Part shown: in pieces, positions 11,991 to 22,560 of the stretch
Position numbering within the stretch: the stretch's first letter is position 1
How the letters are laid out: each line of letters starts with the position of its first letter
DNA from: Acanthosepion pharaonis
Taxonomy: Eukaryota > Mollusca > Cephalopoda > Sepiida > Sepiidae
DNA: 64,000 nucleotides
NCBI GenBank assembly: GCA_903632075.3
Contig: CAHIKZ030004545.1
Span: 692,501-756,500, forward strand
Direction: 5' to 3'
Notes under the pieces: model-generated
The model's database searches: none
What the model saw: the letters and a program-made list of their open reading frames with translations, nothing else
What the model was told of the DNA's origin: nothing
Made by a program: the position numbers and the translations under genes

Positions 11991-12200
11991 CACCACGGGA
12001 AAGCGACGTCACAAGGTCGGTTTTATTGTGGGTTTCTCCCGACACTGGGCCAAAAATAGCCTTTGAAGCCGATCCAAGGGCCTGTCTACCTCCCGGACGA
12101 AACCTTGCCCTTCGGCAAAGCCTCGTCCGGGTTCCTCTCTCTTAACGCAGAGAGTTCGACAGGAGGCGTGCGCAGTCAAAGACCGCAAGACGCCATTCGG
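11988..12200. repeat. GC-rich hairpin module, copy 1
   Basis: Markedly GC-richer than the rest of the window. It contains a long hairpin at 12092-12131 (CCCGGACGA with TCGTCCGGG, inner TTGCC with GGCAA), a CTCT/AGAG hairpin and a nested GGCGT...GTC-AAA-GAC...ACGCC hairpin. It repeats at 12218-12440 with an offset near 233 bp. A weaker relative occurs at 9425-9545 in segment A. No protein family was recognised. The packed hairpins suggest a structured RNA, perhaps the 5' untranslated region of the retroelement whose endonuclease follows. Confidence 0.6.
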
Positions 12201-12217
12201 TATTTATCATTTCACCC

Positions 12218-12440
12218 ACGGAAACGAATATGGCACAAGGCAGGTTTTATTGTGGGTATCCCCGAGCCCGTAGGCTCGGCCAAAAAAAATAGCCTTTGAA
12301 GCCGATTAGACGGTTCAGGCCCCGTCTACCTCCCCGGACGAAACCTTGCCCTTCGGCAAAGCCTCTCCGGGGGTTCCTCTGCTTACGCAGAGAGTTCGAC
12401 AGGAGGCGTCCGCAGTCAAAGACCGCGAGATGCCATTCTG
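12218..12440. repeat. GC-rich hairpin module, copy 2
   Basis: Tandem copy of the preceding module. It has four hairpins in a row: CCGAGCC-cgta-GGCTCGG (12262-12279), the Cggacga-family hairpin with TTGCC/GGCAA, CTCTGC-ttac-GCAGAG, and a nested GGCGT / CGC / GTC-aaa-GAC / GCG / ATGCC. In the last, the outer pair is G-C in copy 1 and G-T wobble here, so pairing is kept. Confidence 0.65.
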
Positions 12441-12479
12441 CCAGACTTGCCACTGCTACTCCTACTTATTATCTATGGG

Positions 12480-12864
12480 AGAGTCCATTACAATAGAATA
12501 GGTACCTAACACAATGTCACCCCTTACCCTGATATAGATCGTATAGGGCAAAGATCGTTTACTAACAACCAGGATCTGACGTCAATACGAGATTTTATCG
12601 ACATGTTAGATCTTGTCGATAAGTATTTTTATGAGCACCCACGGGAGGTAGTGTGAACCTGGACTAATAGGGTGACGCGTTCTAGCTACCTCGAATGAGT
12701 TCTAGTTAAGAGAGATATGGAAGGCTCTTAGGTTGTCCATTTTATATTTTACTCGGATCATAGGCACGTTCCCGTTCATTTAAAATTAGGTAAGCCTAAG
12801 GTTACGATGGCTGGCGACTGGAAATTGAACAGATTATTTGGTGAGCCAGATTTCCTGAGCAACT

Positions 12865-12870
<6 letters not shown>
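12480..12870 (+). pseudogene. Non-LTR retrotransposon APE-type endonuclease fragment
   Basis: Across frameshifts the plus strand gives VPNTMSPLTLI, then DFIDMLDLVDKYFYEHP, TWTN, LVKRDM, and YSDHRHVPVHLKLG followed by AGDWKLN and a short PDF motif. These are the C-terminal landmarks of the exonuclease-endonuclease-phosphatase domain of non-LTR elements: LxDVxR-like helix, TWTN, SRLDR, the catalytic SDH, and the G-x-W-K-L-N typical of L1/Tx1-like elements. Stops interrupt it, and the reverse transcriptase is missing because a (TA)n array begins at 12872. Confidence 0.75.
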
Positions 12871-12871
<1 letters not shown>

Positions 12872-12922
<51 letters not shown>

Positions 12923-12961
12923 TATATATATATACAGATATATATATATACACACACACAC
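12872..12961. repeat. (TA)n array with GATA and CA interruptions
   Basis: About 90 bp, truncating the endonuclease fragment. Confidence 0.95.
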
Positions 12962-13099
12962 AATAGTTACTTTCCCTATTTTGAGATGCATATTCATTTA
13001 TTCCGAGTACTTTCGACAGTAGCAAAGTGTCACCTTCAGGGTCTTCTTTTATCAGGGTCTTCTATCATCTAAGACAAATTTGTTGTGCTTATGTGAAAA

Positions 13100-13640
13100 T
13101 TATTATTATTTTTTTTTTTTTTTTGTGAAGTGAAAAACGCTAAACTTAAAGTACTGTACGATTAAAGTACGATTTTTTTTAATTTTACGATGTAAGCTTA
13201 CTCGTGCAGTAACTTCAAGGGAGTCATCTAAGTTATTAACATGTCTGCCTATTTTTTTTAAATATTTAAAGCTATTAGTTAATGCAGATATGTTAAAACT
13301 ATCTACTGTAATCATTTTAAAATATTTGTTCAATATTCATAATTAATTTTATTAAGGGTTTGTTTCAATTTTTAATATAGATAACTTCAAGATTTGTTAG
13401 TTTATAATTATTATTTTCATGTAAATGTATAGACCTATTTCCAACAAGAATTTTTCTAAATTGTAAATGTGGACAGCCATGCTTCTCTAAATGTTTAGAA
13501 ATGTTAGATGCATCATTCAAATGAAAACTGAACCACCGAGACAACGTAGTTGTAGTGTGGCCAACATAAATATTATATTTTTCTGTTGAAGATACAATCT
13601 CCCAAGGGACGTTTAAGTTTATATATGATGTTTGTTTTCA
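13100..13640 (-). pseudogene. Penelope-like GIY-YIG endonuclease remnant
   Basis: The minus strand reads YNIYVGHTTTTLSRWFSFHL, then ISKHLEKHGCPHLQF, RKILVGNRSI, and NNYKLTNLEVIYIKN followed by a stop. This is the order of the GIY-YIG endonuclease that Penelope-like retroelements carry at their C-terminus: the YIYVG segment, the TxxxLxxR-like helix, a CPH segment and the final L.xLE..YIK helix. The element at 34425 shares the last three blocks. The downstream (minus) 200 bp correspond to the following tail. The reverse transcriptase is not present. Confidence 0.8.
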
Positions 13641-13744
13641 GAAACACATCTTGATAGAAATCGCAGTAGCGGAAAAGATTAGTGTTTGTAATATTTTAGA
13701 TTATATATAATTGCATACGGTCAAAACTTTAAATCACTTAATCA

Positions 13745-14210
13745 AGATTGCATTAGTCTCATCTGGCAGAGCGGCCTCAGTCACTTTTCCAACGCCATAA
13801 GGTTGCTTTCCTGTGTCTGTTTTATAAATGCTTTCGGGGTAATTGTTTGAATGTGCTCTTTTTATGGTTCTAAAACTTTTGGAATTTAAGCGTTGTACTA
13901 GACTAGCGTCAAGATCTTATCAATTTACAGTTGACCTGCCTGCATACACCCGTAAATTCTATGCTAATAGTTTCTTTTCTCGCACTTCTCGCATGTGGAA
14001 CTCCCTTCCGCTCCCATGCTTTCCAGCCAACTTTAATCTAAAAAAATAAATGTAATGTCAATCGCTATCTACTGTCTTCCTGAATAATCTTTTCTCTTCC
14101 TGCTGATTAATAATATTTCTGTTTCTGATGCTTCCAAGCCCAGTAACCCCTTGTGTTTAATTAGCTTTAGTGCCTCGATTAAAAACATATATAATTTATG
14201 CTCTGTGGGA
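13745..14210 (+). pseudogene. Jockey/CR1-like reverse transcriptase C-terminus, copy 1
   Basis: Plus-strand frames give HKVAFLCLFYKCFRGNC, then FKRCTRLASRSYQFTVDLP, ANSFFSRTSRMWNSLPLPCF and, one frame over, NVNRYLLSS with a stop. The string (A)NSFF.RTS..WNSLP...F...YNL..FK.NVNRYL is the conserved tail of jockey/CR1-like reverse transcriptases. It ends with an untranslated tail carrying gtaaccccttg, shared with copies at 40186 and 60530. Confidence 0.8.
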
Positions 14211-14511
14211 CTATTTCCATAAACTTATTTTAGAATCAATTATGCATAAAACTTAACATAGTCTGGCACATGGCCATGACTTTGTGTCCTCTCCCGACGA
14301 ACGAACACCTTAAACTGACGAGTAGATCTACTAGGCCAATTTGCGAACCATAACGTCCGGGGCAATGACCTATGTATATTATAATTCTAAATCATGGAGT
14401 AGCTAATTTTTTTATGAAAGTAGGCGGCAGTGTTTTCACTGACATCTGCAATTTAGTGTTTGTTTTATTTGCATTAATATGGTGCTTGTTTTATTTCCGT
14501 TCCAACTGCGC

Positions 14512-14538
14512 GCGCATGCGGGCCCTTATCGCCATTTT
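14512..14538. promoter_or_regulatory. NRF1-like plus YY1-like sites
   Basis: gcgcatgcgggc followed seven bases later by cgccatttt. The same pairing, in reverse order, occurs at 53821-53854, and a third gcgcatgcgc at 32878-32889. Such sites mark promoters in animals, but here there is no gene beside them, so they may be transposon parts. Confidence 0.25.
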
Positions 14539-14559
14539 TTTTCCTGATGGATTGTTTCC

Positions 14560-15385
14560 AAAGATAGGTTCTTACTGATTGACCGAGACAAGATAAGTGT
14601 GTATTAAAGATTAGCAGATATAAGAAGAAAATGGAGTAGGGGTGATTGGGAACGTGATAGTTTCGCCATGAAAAGGAATCAAGTACGTGCGCCAACGTCA
14701 AACAGGTCAAATAATTCAGCACGAAAATGCATTATTCAGATTGTTTTCATGGTTTATATATTTTTATTTCTATTCAGATTGTAGTCTCTCTCGTTATTTC
14801 CCAGGGCTACTACTTTTACTTTGCAAATATTAGCTTACAGAAGCAGGCCGGGGTGTTAAGATTACACGCTTCAACATTTATAACAGAGTGTATGAGTTCC
14901 TTGCAAGACTTCCATATTTATTTAAGCCTAACACTGTATCGTTTCCAAAAAAAAAAATGGGCGCAGTCCTAGTCTATCTTTAGCTTTTCATTTCGATGCC
15001 ACAGTTTTCAGAGGCACTTCAGAATCAATCTCCATTATTCAAGAGGATATCTAATAATATTTTCGAAAGTCAAGTTTAATCTCAATAAAAGATGGTACAT
15101 TGTTGTCGGTAAAAGAAATGCACATATATATTTGAAGATATGATTTGCGGTACAAAATTTTATGACCGCCATGAAAAGACAAAATTTATTTTTATTACCA
15201 CTCATGATGATAATAGAAAAAAAATAAAACTGAGAAACCGGCTAGGTAACCGGTTTCGAACCTCGCTCAACAGAGCTAAATCGAGGTTAATAAATTATAA
15301 TAGAATTATCACTAAAAATAGATGGACAATATGTAGTGGGGGGATATTGCTTAGATATATATTTAGCGGTTGTTGCGCCAGCCAC
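14560..15385. other. No gene recognised
   Basis: AT-rich DNA without a recognisable reading frame, repeat family or RNA gene. Confidence 0.4.
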
Positions 15386-15389
15386 GCCA

Positions 15390-15416
15390 TATATATATAT
15401 ATATATATACGCATGT

Positions 15417-15487
<71 letters not shown>
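15390..15487. repeat. (TA)n arrays
   Basis: A short TA run at 15390-15410, then about 70 bp of pure TA at 15419-15487. Confidence 0.97.
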
Positions 15488-15490
<3 letters not shown>

Positions 15491-15624
15491 TAAATATAGA
15501 CATGTGTTGTCTATTTATTTTATGTAAATTCTTTTCATAACGTCTAAGTTTAATAACATTATCAATGAACGAAAAAAGAAATTCACAATATTGATTCATA
15601 TTTTTTAATACAATCTAAGCTTTC

Positions 15625-15632
<8 letters not shown>
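15488..15632 (-). mobile_element. Penelope-like ORF start fragment, copy B3
   Basis: The minus strand carries GAAAGCTTAGATTGTATTAA, the tail of hammerhead-like motif B, then a frame starting MNQYCEFLFSFIDNVIKLRR that matches MDHYCEFLSSFNDNVIKLIRR at 34866. It is bounded on both sides by (TA)n, and the 3' cut falls near the same place as in the other two copies. Stem II of the motif is missing. Confidence 0.6.
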
Positions 15633-15679
<47 letters not shown>

Positions 15680-15879
15680 AAAGTGACCATTGAAGTCAAC
15701 AGTCAGAGGCGACACTGTTTTACGCAATCGACGGCCTAACGATTGCATCCGGCATGAAACAGCCTGTCGTCTCTGAGTGTTGACCTCAATGTTCACTTTT
15801 ATATTTATATTTACATAGGCTCTATCTCTCATATTTAGCATTTTATCCCATAAATATATCACACCTTAAAACTATATTT

Positions 15880-15914
<35 letters not shown>
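15630..15914. repeat. Family-D palindrome between (TA)n arrays
   Basis: TA at 15630-15674, D element at 15675-15884, TA to 15914. Left arm agtgaccattgaagtcaaca..agaggcgac; right arm gtcgtctctgagtgttgacctcaatgttcact, then the outer block with gctctatctct and cccataaatata. The core reads cctaacgattgcatccggca then tgaaacagcctgtcg. Confidence 0.8.
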
Positions 15915-15916
<2 letters not shown>

Positions 15917-16430
15917 CATTATTTTTAATCCTAGATTTTTATTACTTCAATTACTTATTAATTCGCATTTTCCTTACTGAGTTTTTTTTTTCAATAGACA
16001 TGCCGATAGACGTAAGGCTCATTGCTTTCTAATTAAAAATGGGCGTCTATTTTAAATTTGAAGTATCCACCGCACCAGAACAACGTTTGAAGTGATAATT
16101 AAATACAGCGAGCGGTAGAAATACTTTCCATATATATCCTCAAAGAAATACGGAACCTCGAAACGGTGTAATGTTTAGCAATCATGTCGCGCCAGAACAC
16201 TTATATTTGAGTAGTGAGTTCGATCCTCCCTAGGTGCTCCGTACTTTCAACCTTTTCGAAAATGAGATACTGCTGCCATATATTGGCAGGAGCTGCCTAG
16301 TCTCCACTTTGCAGAATGTCTAAAAGCATCTAAGCGTTCTTGTAAGCGATGAATTATTTTCCACTCTGCAACCCTTTTTTTCAGACGAGACGTCGTAAGC
16401 CTCTGGTTGCTTACACACTTTAGTTCCACC
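15915..16430. other. No gene recognised
   Basis: A 60-residue open frame on the minus strand (16247-16429) is unlike any family I know. Confidence 0.4.
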
Positions 16431-16720
16431 AGTCCTTACCATCACGGCTTAGAGCCGCCATGCCACGAATTGTAGTGAACCACCCTCATTCACTTCTTAT
16501 TTAGCTGGTGAGATATAACTCAATCATGCTACTTCTCACGAACCACTGCATTGTGGAACCGACTCCCAAATGTCCGTTTAACTGATCACTACAATCTTAA
16601 CCTTTTCAGATCTAGGGTTACTTGTTATCTTCCACACATGAGTTTTGTCTTTACTTTGTAACCCTCTAACTTGAGTGGCTCACTGGCCTTATATAAGGTG
16701 ACAATCACTATTTAAAAACG
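16430..16720 (+). pseudogene. Jockey/CR1-like reverse transcriptase C-terminus, copy 2
   Basis: With one frameshift the plus strand reads LWNRLPN-like (GTDSQMSV in the shifted frame), then LTDHYNLNLFRSRVTCYLPH and MSF. This corresponds to the WNSLP...YNL..FK..VNRYL tail of jockey-like elements. It is more diverged from copies 1 and 3 than they are from each other, so it may be an older or different subfamily. Confidence 0.6.
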
Positions 16721-17010
16721 TATTGAAAACAAGAGGAGCAGAGTGAAACAAAGAGCAAGCTAGCTTACGTTGGATACAATCAGAGATATAGCAAAAAAAA
16801 AAAACTTTGTTCAGAGATACGAAGGGTAGGAAGTTGTGGAGAGCCTTGAAACGACACAGTACATAAATGAAGATGGGAATGGAAGACCATTCTTCGAAAA
16901 AAGATCTTTTTTATTCAATTAATATTTCATGGGCATATAAAAAGGAAGGACAATATCGAAGGGAATTCACATTTCCTAGGAAGACATCCGGTGAGCAACA
17001 AAAGAAAAAT

Positions 17011-17097
17011 ATTAATGACGTAAGAATGTCGTTTTTTGACGTTAAAAAATATGTCAAAAAACGACATTATTACGTCATTATTTTTGCACCAACCTAA
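17011..17097. mobile_element. Short palindromic mariner MITE
   Basis: The right end, read inward, is ttaggttggtgcaaaaataa next to a TA. The interior is a near-perfect palindrome (aatgtcgttttttgac with gtcaaaaaacgacatt, and gacgta with tacgtc). About 87 bp long, like the vertebrate MADE1 in design. The left terminus has decayed. Confidence 0.7.
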
Positions 17098-17520
17098 TAC
17101 TAACAGTAAGACCATGCCATATGAACTTTCATTGATACCACAGGATAAGGGCTGCGAAAAAAGAGGACATAACACTGGAGGTTGGCCAGTCTTTTACCTG
17201 GAGCTGATTTTACTTGCTTGATCGGAAAGTAATATCGCAAGATAGGATACAAAATTTCATTTTCCTGAATTCCGGTTAACTACGATATTCAAAAATGTAA
17301 ACGCAACGCTAATCTGCATTTTCACTCTCCTTGATTTCAGTTCTTTTATTGTCCTTTTCTCTTTCCCACATTCTTAGTAATCCTTTGCATCATAATTACT
17401 TTTTTGTTGCTATTCTTAGGGTGAAATTACTCATTTTCTTAAGTGTATTCTTTATTAACGATAATTAAACGACCTTTATTCTCGAAACTTATATGTTTTA
17501 AGAAAAAGCAGATACGAGTA

Positions 17521-18235
<715 letters not shown>

Positions 18236-18865
18236 TTCGTATATACACGCAAATTGAAAAAATATAAGAGTTTAGGCGGTCATGCAATATGAGCAGAGAA
18301 TCAAGTGCAAAAAAGAAAATCATTTCCTTTTTACCCACTCGATTGTTGAAGATGAAAAAACAAATTGTGTTTATCTGATGGAGCCTGCCAGTTACCTTGC
18401 AGCATGAGTTATTAACCATGTTTGCGCTGCATTCTACCATAACTATTCTGTTGTGTAAGAGAAAAGGTGTAATCTTCTAACTTTACAATGCAAGTATTCA
18501 CTCAGCATGAGAAAAAAATGGCAGATGAAAAAAATAATTCAGAATTTTGGCAGTTTCTTTTCTCACCCTCCATACTAAGCTGTGATATCACAGGACGATC
18601 CTTTGTATCGACCTTTGAGAATTTTCCCCGTGCCAAAATATTCAGAATTAATAACAATTTTAATTTAGTTAATTTTAATTACATTTGCTCCCGTTTTTAG
18701 TTTCTCGAATGCGATATGACCTTTCCAAAAACATATATTTTTTATCTATTATATTTTTTTTTTCAAATTTCACGTAAAATTATTTTTTCCTCAAAAACTG
18801 TTTTTTGCTCCCAATTTACCATATGGACTGGTGCGACAGATTTACAAAGAAAAAAGAAATAGACC
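18236..18865. other. No gene recognised
   Basis: AT-rich, with short frames only (for example 70 codons at 18488) that show no family resemblance. Confidence 0.4.
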
Positions 18866-18869
18866 AAAA

Positions 18870-19060
18870 TGTGAGCTACGAATTGGAGATGTCTAAATCA
18901 ATCAAATACACAAGTTTACATCTCTGGGAAGTGTTTTAATAAAGGATGGCAAATGCGGTAACGAAATCCAAAGAATTATTGACGTAAAGAAAGATGACTA
19001 TAAAAAGTTAAACAAAATATTAAATGACTGGAAAATTTCCTTAGAATAAAAGCTAAATAG
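18870..19060 (+). pseudogene. RTE-like reverse transcriptase thumb fragment, copy R1
   Basis: The plus strand reads CELRIGDV, a stop, then TSLGSVLIKDGKCGNEIQRI, KKLNKILNDWKISLE and a stop. This equals the region after the YADD box in RTE-like non-LTR elements: (L)xIGDVxIKQVxKFxYLGSVLTxDGKCDTEIxRRI....KLxKILRNRKISLETK. A 98-bp minisatellite begins directly after it. Confidence 0.75.
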
Positions 19061-19072
19061 CTAAACTTCGGT

Positions 19073-19650
19073 ATCTGTCTATATTTCTGAGATGAGGTAT
19101 TTTGTACACTATTTACATTATTCGGACTATTGTTCTCATCTTTGTCGCCATATTTATCCTATTCTTCAGTATTTGTCTATATTTCTGAGATGAGGTATTA
19201 TGTGCACTATTTACATTATTCGGACTGTTGTCTTCATCTTTGTCACCATATTTATCCTATCCTTCAGTATTTGTCTATATTTCTGAGATGAGGTATTATG
19301 TACACTATTTACATTATTCGGACTGTTGTCTTCATCTTTGTCACCATATTTATCCTATCCTTCAGTATTTGTCTATATTTCTGAGATGAGGTATTATGTA
19401 CACTATTTACATTATTCGGACTGTTGTCTTCATCTTTGTCACCATATTTATCCTATCCTTCAGTATTTGTCTATATTTCTGAGATGAGGTATTATGTACA
19501 CTATTTACATTATTCGGACTATTGTCCTCATCTTTGTCGCCATATTTATCCTATCCTTCAGTATTTGTCTATATTTCTGAGATGAGGTATTATGTACACT
19601 ATTTACATTATTCGGACTATTGTCCTTATTTCTGTCGCCATATTTATTAC
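19073..19650. repeat. 98-bp minisatellite, about six copies
   Basis: The landmark atatttctgagatgaggtat occurs at 19081, 19179, 19277, 19375, 19473 and 19571, exactly 98 bp apart. Copies differ at few positions, so the expansion is recent. The last copy continues into the family-C element. Confidence 0.96.
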
Positions 19651-19900
19651 AACGTTTCAGCCGTTGTACTCTCCGGCCTTCTTCAGATGGTTGAAATGTC
19701 GAACTGAACCCTTTATTTAGCTCACTGGGGTAGACTGTTCTAGTTCCACGTGCCATGTGTGAGTTCAATACCCGGTTAAGGCTGTGGAGAACTCGGAGAG
19801 GGGAATTAACAGGAGATAACTGATAATTGACATCCATTAAAGATGACACGTGGAACTAGAACAGTCTACCCCATTGAGAGAAATAAAGTGTTATGCCGTT
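19634..19900. mobile_element. Family-C inverted-repeat element, copy 1
   Basis: A hammerhead-like motif on the minus strand (19650-19686) is followed on the plus strand by gaactgaaccctttattta and ggggtagactgttctagttc. After about 100 bp comes the reverse: gaactagaacagtctacccc and aataaag. The same layout is found at 31497-31795 and partly at 20522-20640. I infer a Penelope-like terminal repeat or a derivative. Confidence 0.6.
19650..19686 (-). ncRNA. Hammerhead-like motif C1
   Basis: The minus strand reads CTGAAGA, A, GGCCG...CGGCT stem-loop, GAAAC, GTTGT. CUGANGA and GAAAC both agree with the hammerhead consensus, and stem II has five pairs including one G-U. One A is inserted before stem II. 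Cleavage-site pairing was not resolved. Confidence 0.45.
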
Positions 19901-20520
19901 ATGCGAAAAAGATATATATGAAAATTTACCTAGCTCCAAATATTCAGTTGTACTTTCTTTCATCCATTGTGTATCGCGATGGGGATAACTTTTGCTAACT
20001 GATGTTGTCAAAACTTTCAATTACCCATTATGCTTAGTTAGCGCCTTGTATCATGCCAGGATTCACATGGACGGAAAGATTATTATATGTCCCAATTCTG
20101 GGCATTCTTTTCGCGTCACCGGAAGTGTGTCTGCAAAAATGAGTCAAGAGGACTGCTTCTTTCATTGTGAATTAAATCGAGGCCAGAATGGTTGGAGAAA
20201 CAAGTTACGAAATATACATAAAATATCCGCTATTTTCATATATAACATAGCGCGATTATGGGTCCGCCCGCGCACGCACACATGCATATTAAGGAGGACG
20301 CAGTTGTAAATCCTACTAAAGTGCGTAGTTTTAAATTTAATTAACTTAACGCAGCTAACTTCCATAAGATCGGTGAAGACATCTGTACAGCATGATTTAA
20401 CAAGCAGATTTTACAAGTTATATTTCTTGTGTTCACACTTTTGTGAATTTGTATCTCACTAGAATTACAATGGCGTTATTTATTTAGATCAATTACTGTT
20501 TTACTAATGTCCTTTACTTT
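19900..20520. other. No gene recognised
   Basis: It holds a 105-codon open frame at 19992-20309 with less AT bias. The product has no motif I recognise, no signal peptide, and no similarity visible to the transposon families here. Probably chance. Confidence 0.4.
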
Positions 20521-20521
20521 G

Positions 20522-20640
20522 TTGTTACGATGACAACGTTTCGTTAGGTGTGACTTCTGGCCTCACCCAGAGGTCTCTTGACCCGATTAAACAGAACTCT
20601 TTATTCAATCCACGGGGTTATATCGTTCGCATTCTGCTTT
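20522..20640 (-). mobile_element. Family-C fragment, copy 3
   Basis: The minus strand contains CGAAACGTTGTCATCGTAAC preceded by a GGTG...CACC stem and a CTGGGTGA block. Plus-strand flanks aactctttattcaatccacg and ggggttatatcgtt match the family-C flanks at 19712 and 31557. The core is degenerate. Confidence 0.5.
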
Positions 20641-20740
20641 ACATATCTATAGATATTTAATCTTGGTTAATTGTTTATTTCGGATTGTCCTGCTTCTGCT
20701 GAATGGATGTATACCTGTACCTCTCGACCAATGGATTGCA

Positions 20741-20815
20741 AGGGACTTTATCAAACATTTACCTTGATAAAGTCCCTCAAAGGACGGAACGCGTCGTCTC
20801 AGATAATTTTTCCTT
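20741..20815 (+). ncRNA. Hammerhead-like motif A1 with perfect hairpin
   Basis: The 14-bp arms agggactttatcaa (20741-20754) and ttgataaagtccct (20764-20777) pair perfectly. The right arm also begins a hammerhead-like order: TTGATAA, A, GTCC-ctcaaa-GGAC, GGAA, CGCGTC. Two exclusive folds are therefore possible. The same motif occurs at 31215 and 36231. Confidence 0.45.
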
Positions 20816-20879
20816 TTGTCTTCATTCATACTTTGCTCTTACATATATAATCGATCAGAAATTTTTACACACAAACACA

Positions 20880-20916
20880 CGCGCGCACACACATACATAC
20901 ATATACATATATATAA

Positions 20917-20966
<50 letters not shown>
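20880..20966. repeat. CA/TA/GT compound microsatellite
   Basis: Short CA and TA runs, then about 33 bp of GT at 20934-20966. Confidence 0.95.
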
Positions 20967-20968
<2 letters not shown>

Positions 20969-21065
20969 ATATATAGAAAATAGGAAGGAACTGGTTAGGT
21001 AAATAATCCAAAGTCCCTTAGTATTTTAGTTATTATTTTTAAAAAATAGTGCTCGATACAAAAGT

Positions 21066-21385
21066 AGAGCATAAATATAATTATTTATTTAAAAATATGA
21101 TTCCAAATCGCGACATAAGAAGTCTCATGTTTCAAAACAAGAGCCGAAAACTTCAATATAATTATTTGAATTAAATTGAATTAAAGTACTAAGCTCTGTT
21201 CCATCTTCAAGCGAATTTTTTTTTTTTGAATCTTTTTTGGGATTACCAAAAAAAAAAAATTCGCTTGAAGATGGAACAGAGCTTATTTTAACACAATTTA
21301 AGTTAAATAATTATACTGAAGTTTTCGGCTCTTGTTTTGCAACATGGGACTTCTTATATCGCGATTTGGAATCATATTTTAAATA

Positions 21386-21392
<7 letters not shown>
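21066..21392. repeat. Large palindrome, family F
   Basis: Arms of roughly 150 bp around a 25-bp centre near 21235. The left arm has atgattccaaatcgcgacat, tcaaaacaagagccgaaaac, agctctgttccatcttcaag and cgaattttttt; the right arm has the exact reversed blocks. Single-arm relatives occur at 25190-25345 and 32245-32385. It ends in a (TA)n array. Confidence 0.9.
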
Positions 21393-21431
<39 letters not shown>

Positions 21432-21706
21432 GTATATGGAGAAATATAGTTTTAAAGTGTTTATATTTATGGGATAAAGTGCTTAATATTAGAGATAGAG
21501 CGTATGTAAATATAAATATAAAAGTGAACATTGAAGTCAACACTCAGAGGCGACAGGCTGTTTCATGCTAGACGCAATTGTCAGGCCACCAGGTGGCCTG
21601 TCGCCTCTAAATGTTAACTTCGATGTTCACTTTATATTTACACACGCTGTATCTCTGATAATGAGCACTTTATCCCATACATATAGCACACCTTAAGAGT
21701 ATATTT

Positions 21707-21741
<35 letters not shown>
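21391..21741. repeat. Family-D palindrome between (TA)n arrays
   Basis: TA at 21391-21428, D element at 21429-21712, TA to 21741. It is the most complete D copy: both outer arms (atgggataaagtgctta.. and ..gagcactttatcccata) and both inner arms (gtgaacattgaagtcaacac, gttaacttcgatgttcac) are present, with a partly deleted core. Confidence 0.9.
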
Positions 21742-21745
<4 letters not shown>

Positions 21746-21874
21746 TCAAACCAAGGAAGGTGATAAAGCCAGAAAAAACCAAGGTGTTAACGAGAGTAAA
21801 GAAATGAGAAAAATTTACTGAGGAGAAAGCACAATAAAAGGATAATAAAAGAACAACATTGTTGATTTCAATGA

Positions 21875-21985
<111 letters not shown>

Positions 21986-22204
21986 TACTGTATTTCTGGA
22001 ATACGATATATAAATATATGTTATCTTTTTGTTCAGAAGATTCACCATGAAAATCCACACTAGAAGAATATATATAAATAAATGGTTGGCAAATCCACAC
22101 CAGTAGGATATAAATATATAAATAAATAAATGTTAAAAAGTCGAAAGCAACTCCCCTGCTAGGAGTCGAGATCAGATTTGAATGGTTTCATAAGGTCAGT
22201 GGAC

Positions 22205-22560
22205 AGTTGCTCTTAAATATCCTTCAGGAATTGGCATCAACGAAAGAAAACTGAAATGCTCCAACAGAAGGTCGTGAAGGAAAGCGAGAATAAAGAACTA
22301 AACATAAACTGCAAGCGGACAGAATGCATGGTTGTTAGCAAAAGAATGAGTCCATATTGCAAATTACATATTGTTGATATAAAAATCAAACAAACACAAA
22401 CTTTTATGTATCTGGTAAAAGTTCTAGCAGAGGACGGATAATGCGGCACTGAAATCTGAAGACGTATTCCAAAAGCTAACCCTGCCAAAAGACAGAAAAA
22501 TTCGTTAGAAACAAAGAAAAGATTACTGAATTCTGACCAGTATTCATTTAGTAACTACAA
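22205..22560 (+). pseudogene. RTE-like reverse transcriptase fragment, copy R2
   Basis: Plus strand: VVKESENKELNINCKRTECM, then SKRMSPYCKLHIVDIKIKQT, TFMYLVKVLAEDG, stop, CGTEI, RRIPKAN and NSLETKKRLLNS. It covers the segment after the YADD box through the thumb of RTE-like elements (INxKKTECMVVSKR...KFxYLGSVLTEDGKC..EI.RRI....ISLETKKR.LN). One in-frame stop and several losses make it dead. It overlaps in content with R1, R4 and R7. Confidence 0.8.

Noticed and set aside
12092..12131. Rho-independent bacterial terminator or bacterial contamination in the GC-rich block
   Set aside because: The block is tandem, flanked by eukaryotic repeats, and has a decayed relative at 9425, so it belongs to the locus.
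19073..19650. CRISPR-like array (regular 98-bp repeats) and the 30-bp array at 57031
   Set aside because: Whole units repeat without unique spacers, in eukaryotic DNA; these are minisatellites.
19992..20309. 105-codon frame of ordinary composition
   Set aside because: No motif, no homologue recognised, and length is within chance for a locally GC-richer stretch. Kept only as a note in the region entry.
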